From: an uncultured Lachnospiraceae bacterium
Lineage (GTDB): Bacteria > Bacillota > Clostridia > Lachnospirales > Lachnospiraceae
Length of the DNA: 5,663 nucleotides
Direction: 5' to 3'
Assembly: GCA_902796695.1 (NCBI GenBank)
Contig: CADBQE010000134.1
Span: 1 to 5,663 of the forward strand
This document shows positions 5,152 to 5,663 of this stretch, one piece after another. The notes under the pieces were generated by a model, which had not been told where the DNA came from, made no database searches, and saw only the letters and a list, made by a program, of their open reading frames with translations. Position numbers and translations under genes: made by a program. Position 1 is the stretch's first letter; every line of letters begins with the position of its first letter.

Positions 5152-5663
5152 CGGTGCCGTTTTCCTCTCTCTCCTCCGGGCTCACGTACCGGAAGCAGCC
5201 TTCCTCGTGCGCGTTGATCACGCCGATCGCCTGCAGGAACGAATAAATAATGGTGGAGCCCACAAAAGACATCCCCCGCCTGGCCAGATCCCGGGAAATG
5301 GCATCCGACAGCGGGCTCGCCGTGACGGCCGGATCGTTCTCGTAAATGACCCGCCCGCCGGTGAACCGCATCAGGTACGCGTCAAAACTGCCGAATTCTT
5401 CCCGGATCTTCCGGAACACCCGGCTGTTGCGGATACTTGCCCGAATCTTCAGCCGGTTGCGGATGATCCCCTTGTCCTGCAGCAGCGCCTCCGCCTTTTC
5501 CGGCCCGTATGCGCAGACCTTCTCCCAGTCAAAGCTGTCATAGGCGGCGCGGAAATTCTCCCGCTTATTCAGCACGATCTCCCAGCTGAGGCCGGCCTGG
5601 AAGGATTCCAGGATAAACAGCTCATACAGCGCCCGGTCGTCGTGGCACGGAACGCCCCATTCC
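5141..5663 (-). CDS. tag: DNA-3-methyladenine glycosylase I (Tag), 5' end beyond window
   Basis: 173 residues are visible. The start is cut off, with about 19 residues missing by comparison with E. coli Tag, where EWGVP begins at residue 20. Tag excises 3-methyladenine from alkylated DNA, leaving an abasic site for base-excision repair. The visible part begins EWGVPCHDD. The catalytic-pocket glutamate, E38 in E. coli, is E19 here in ILESFQAGLSW. The domain continues with LNKRENFRAAY, GIIRNRLKI and FVGSTIIYSFLQAIGVINAH. Near the end H-x3-C (AHEEGC) supplies two of the four zinc ligands of the Tag zinc site; the other two are expected in the missing N-terminus. The stop TGA (5141-5143) lies inside the next gene, giving an 11-bp overlap. 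The promoter is outside the window. Confidence 0.96.
   Translation of the reverse strand, partial: EWGVPCHDDRALYELFILESFQAGLSWEIVLNKRENFRAAYDSFDWEKVCAYGPEKAEALLQDKGIIRNRLKIRASIRNSRVFRKIREEFGSFDAYLMRFTGGRVIYENDPAVTASPLSDAISRDLARRGMSFVGSTIIYSFLQAIGVINAHEEGCFRYVSPEEREENGTDGI

Noticed and set aside
1..5663. CRISPR array, tRNA, rRNA, IS element or prophage genes
   Set aside because: No regularly spaced repeats with unique spacers, no tRNA-like cloverleaf that I could find, and no transposase, integrase or phage motif in any frame.

Overview
The window reads as chromosomal DNA from a GC-rich member of the Clostridia (Bacillota), most likely Lachnospiraceae-like. I infer this from the strong AGGAGG-type ribosome binding sites, a perfect HrcA/CIRCE operator, a BspA-type leucine-rich-repeat protein, and Nudix and macro domain sequences that look like those of gut Clostridia. 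The assignment is by eye and has not been tested by a search. All intact genes except the small heat-shock gene lie on the minus strand. Coding density is high, and GC-rich codon use produces many long but meaningless antisense reading frames.

Layout by position. (1) 1-660, minus: the 5' part of a gene fusing a MutT-like Nudix hydrolase to a macro domain, cut by the window edge. (2) 659-820, plus: a remnant of a short-chain dehydrogenase/reductase (SDR) gene that has lost its start and its catalytic middle but keeps its C-terminus and its own rho-independent terminator (845-878). The Nudix-macro ribosome binding site lies inside this remnant. (3) 918-2429, minus: a probable two-gene operon of an HSL-type alpha/beta-hydrolase esterase followed by a LacA/Maa-type hexapeptide O-acetyltransferase. 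An array of imperfect 11-bp repeats lies between them. (4) 2430-2729: a divergent control region with an extended -10 promoter for the esterase (minus) and a CIRCE-controlled sigma-A promoter for hsp20 (plus). (5) 2730-3185, plus: a monocistronic Hsp20 small heat-shock protein, closed by a strong terminator that could work in both directions. (6) 3281-5663, minus: a probable operon tag -> AlkZ-related protein -> cytosolic BspA-type LRR protein. The first two genes overlap by 11 bp. The last gene ends in a 19-bp tandem repeat that places stop codons in all three frames.

The strongest themes are nucleic-acid and nucleotide damage (tag, an AlkZ-related protein, Nudix-macro) and protein-folding stress (hsp20 under HrcA). 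The most unusual items are the Nudix-macro fusion abutting a deleted SDR gene, the translationally coupled pair of presumed alkylbase glycosylase genes with an LRR protein of unknown role, and the stop-codon-carrying tandem repeat. I see no CRISPR array, transposase, tRNA or rRNA. No wholly new multi-gene system can be proved from this sequence alone.
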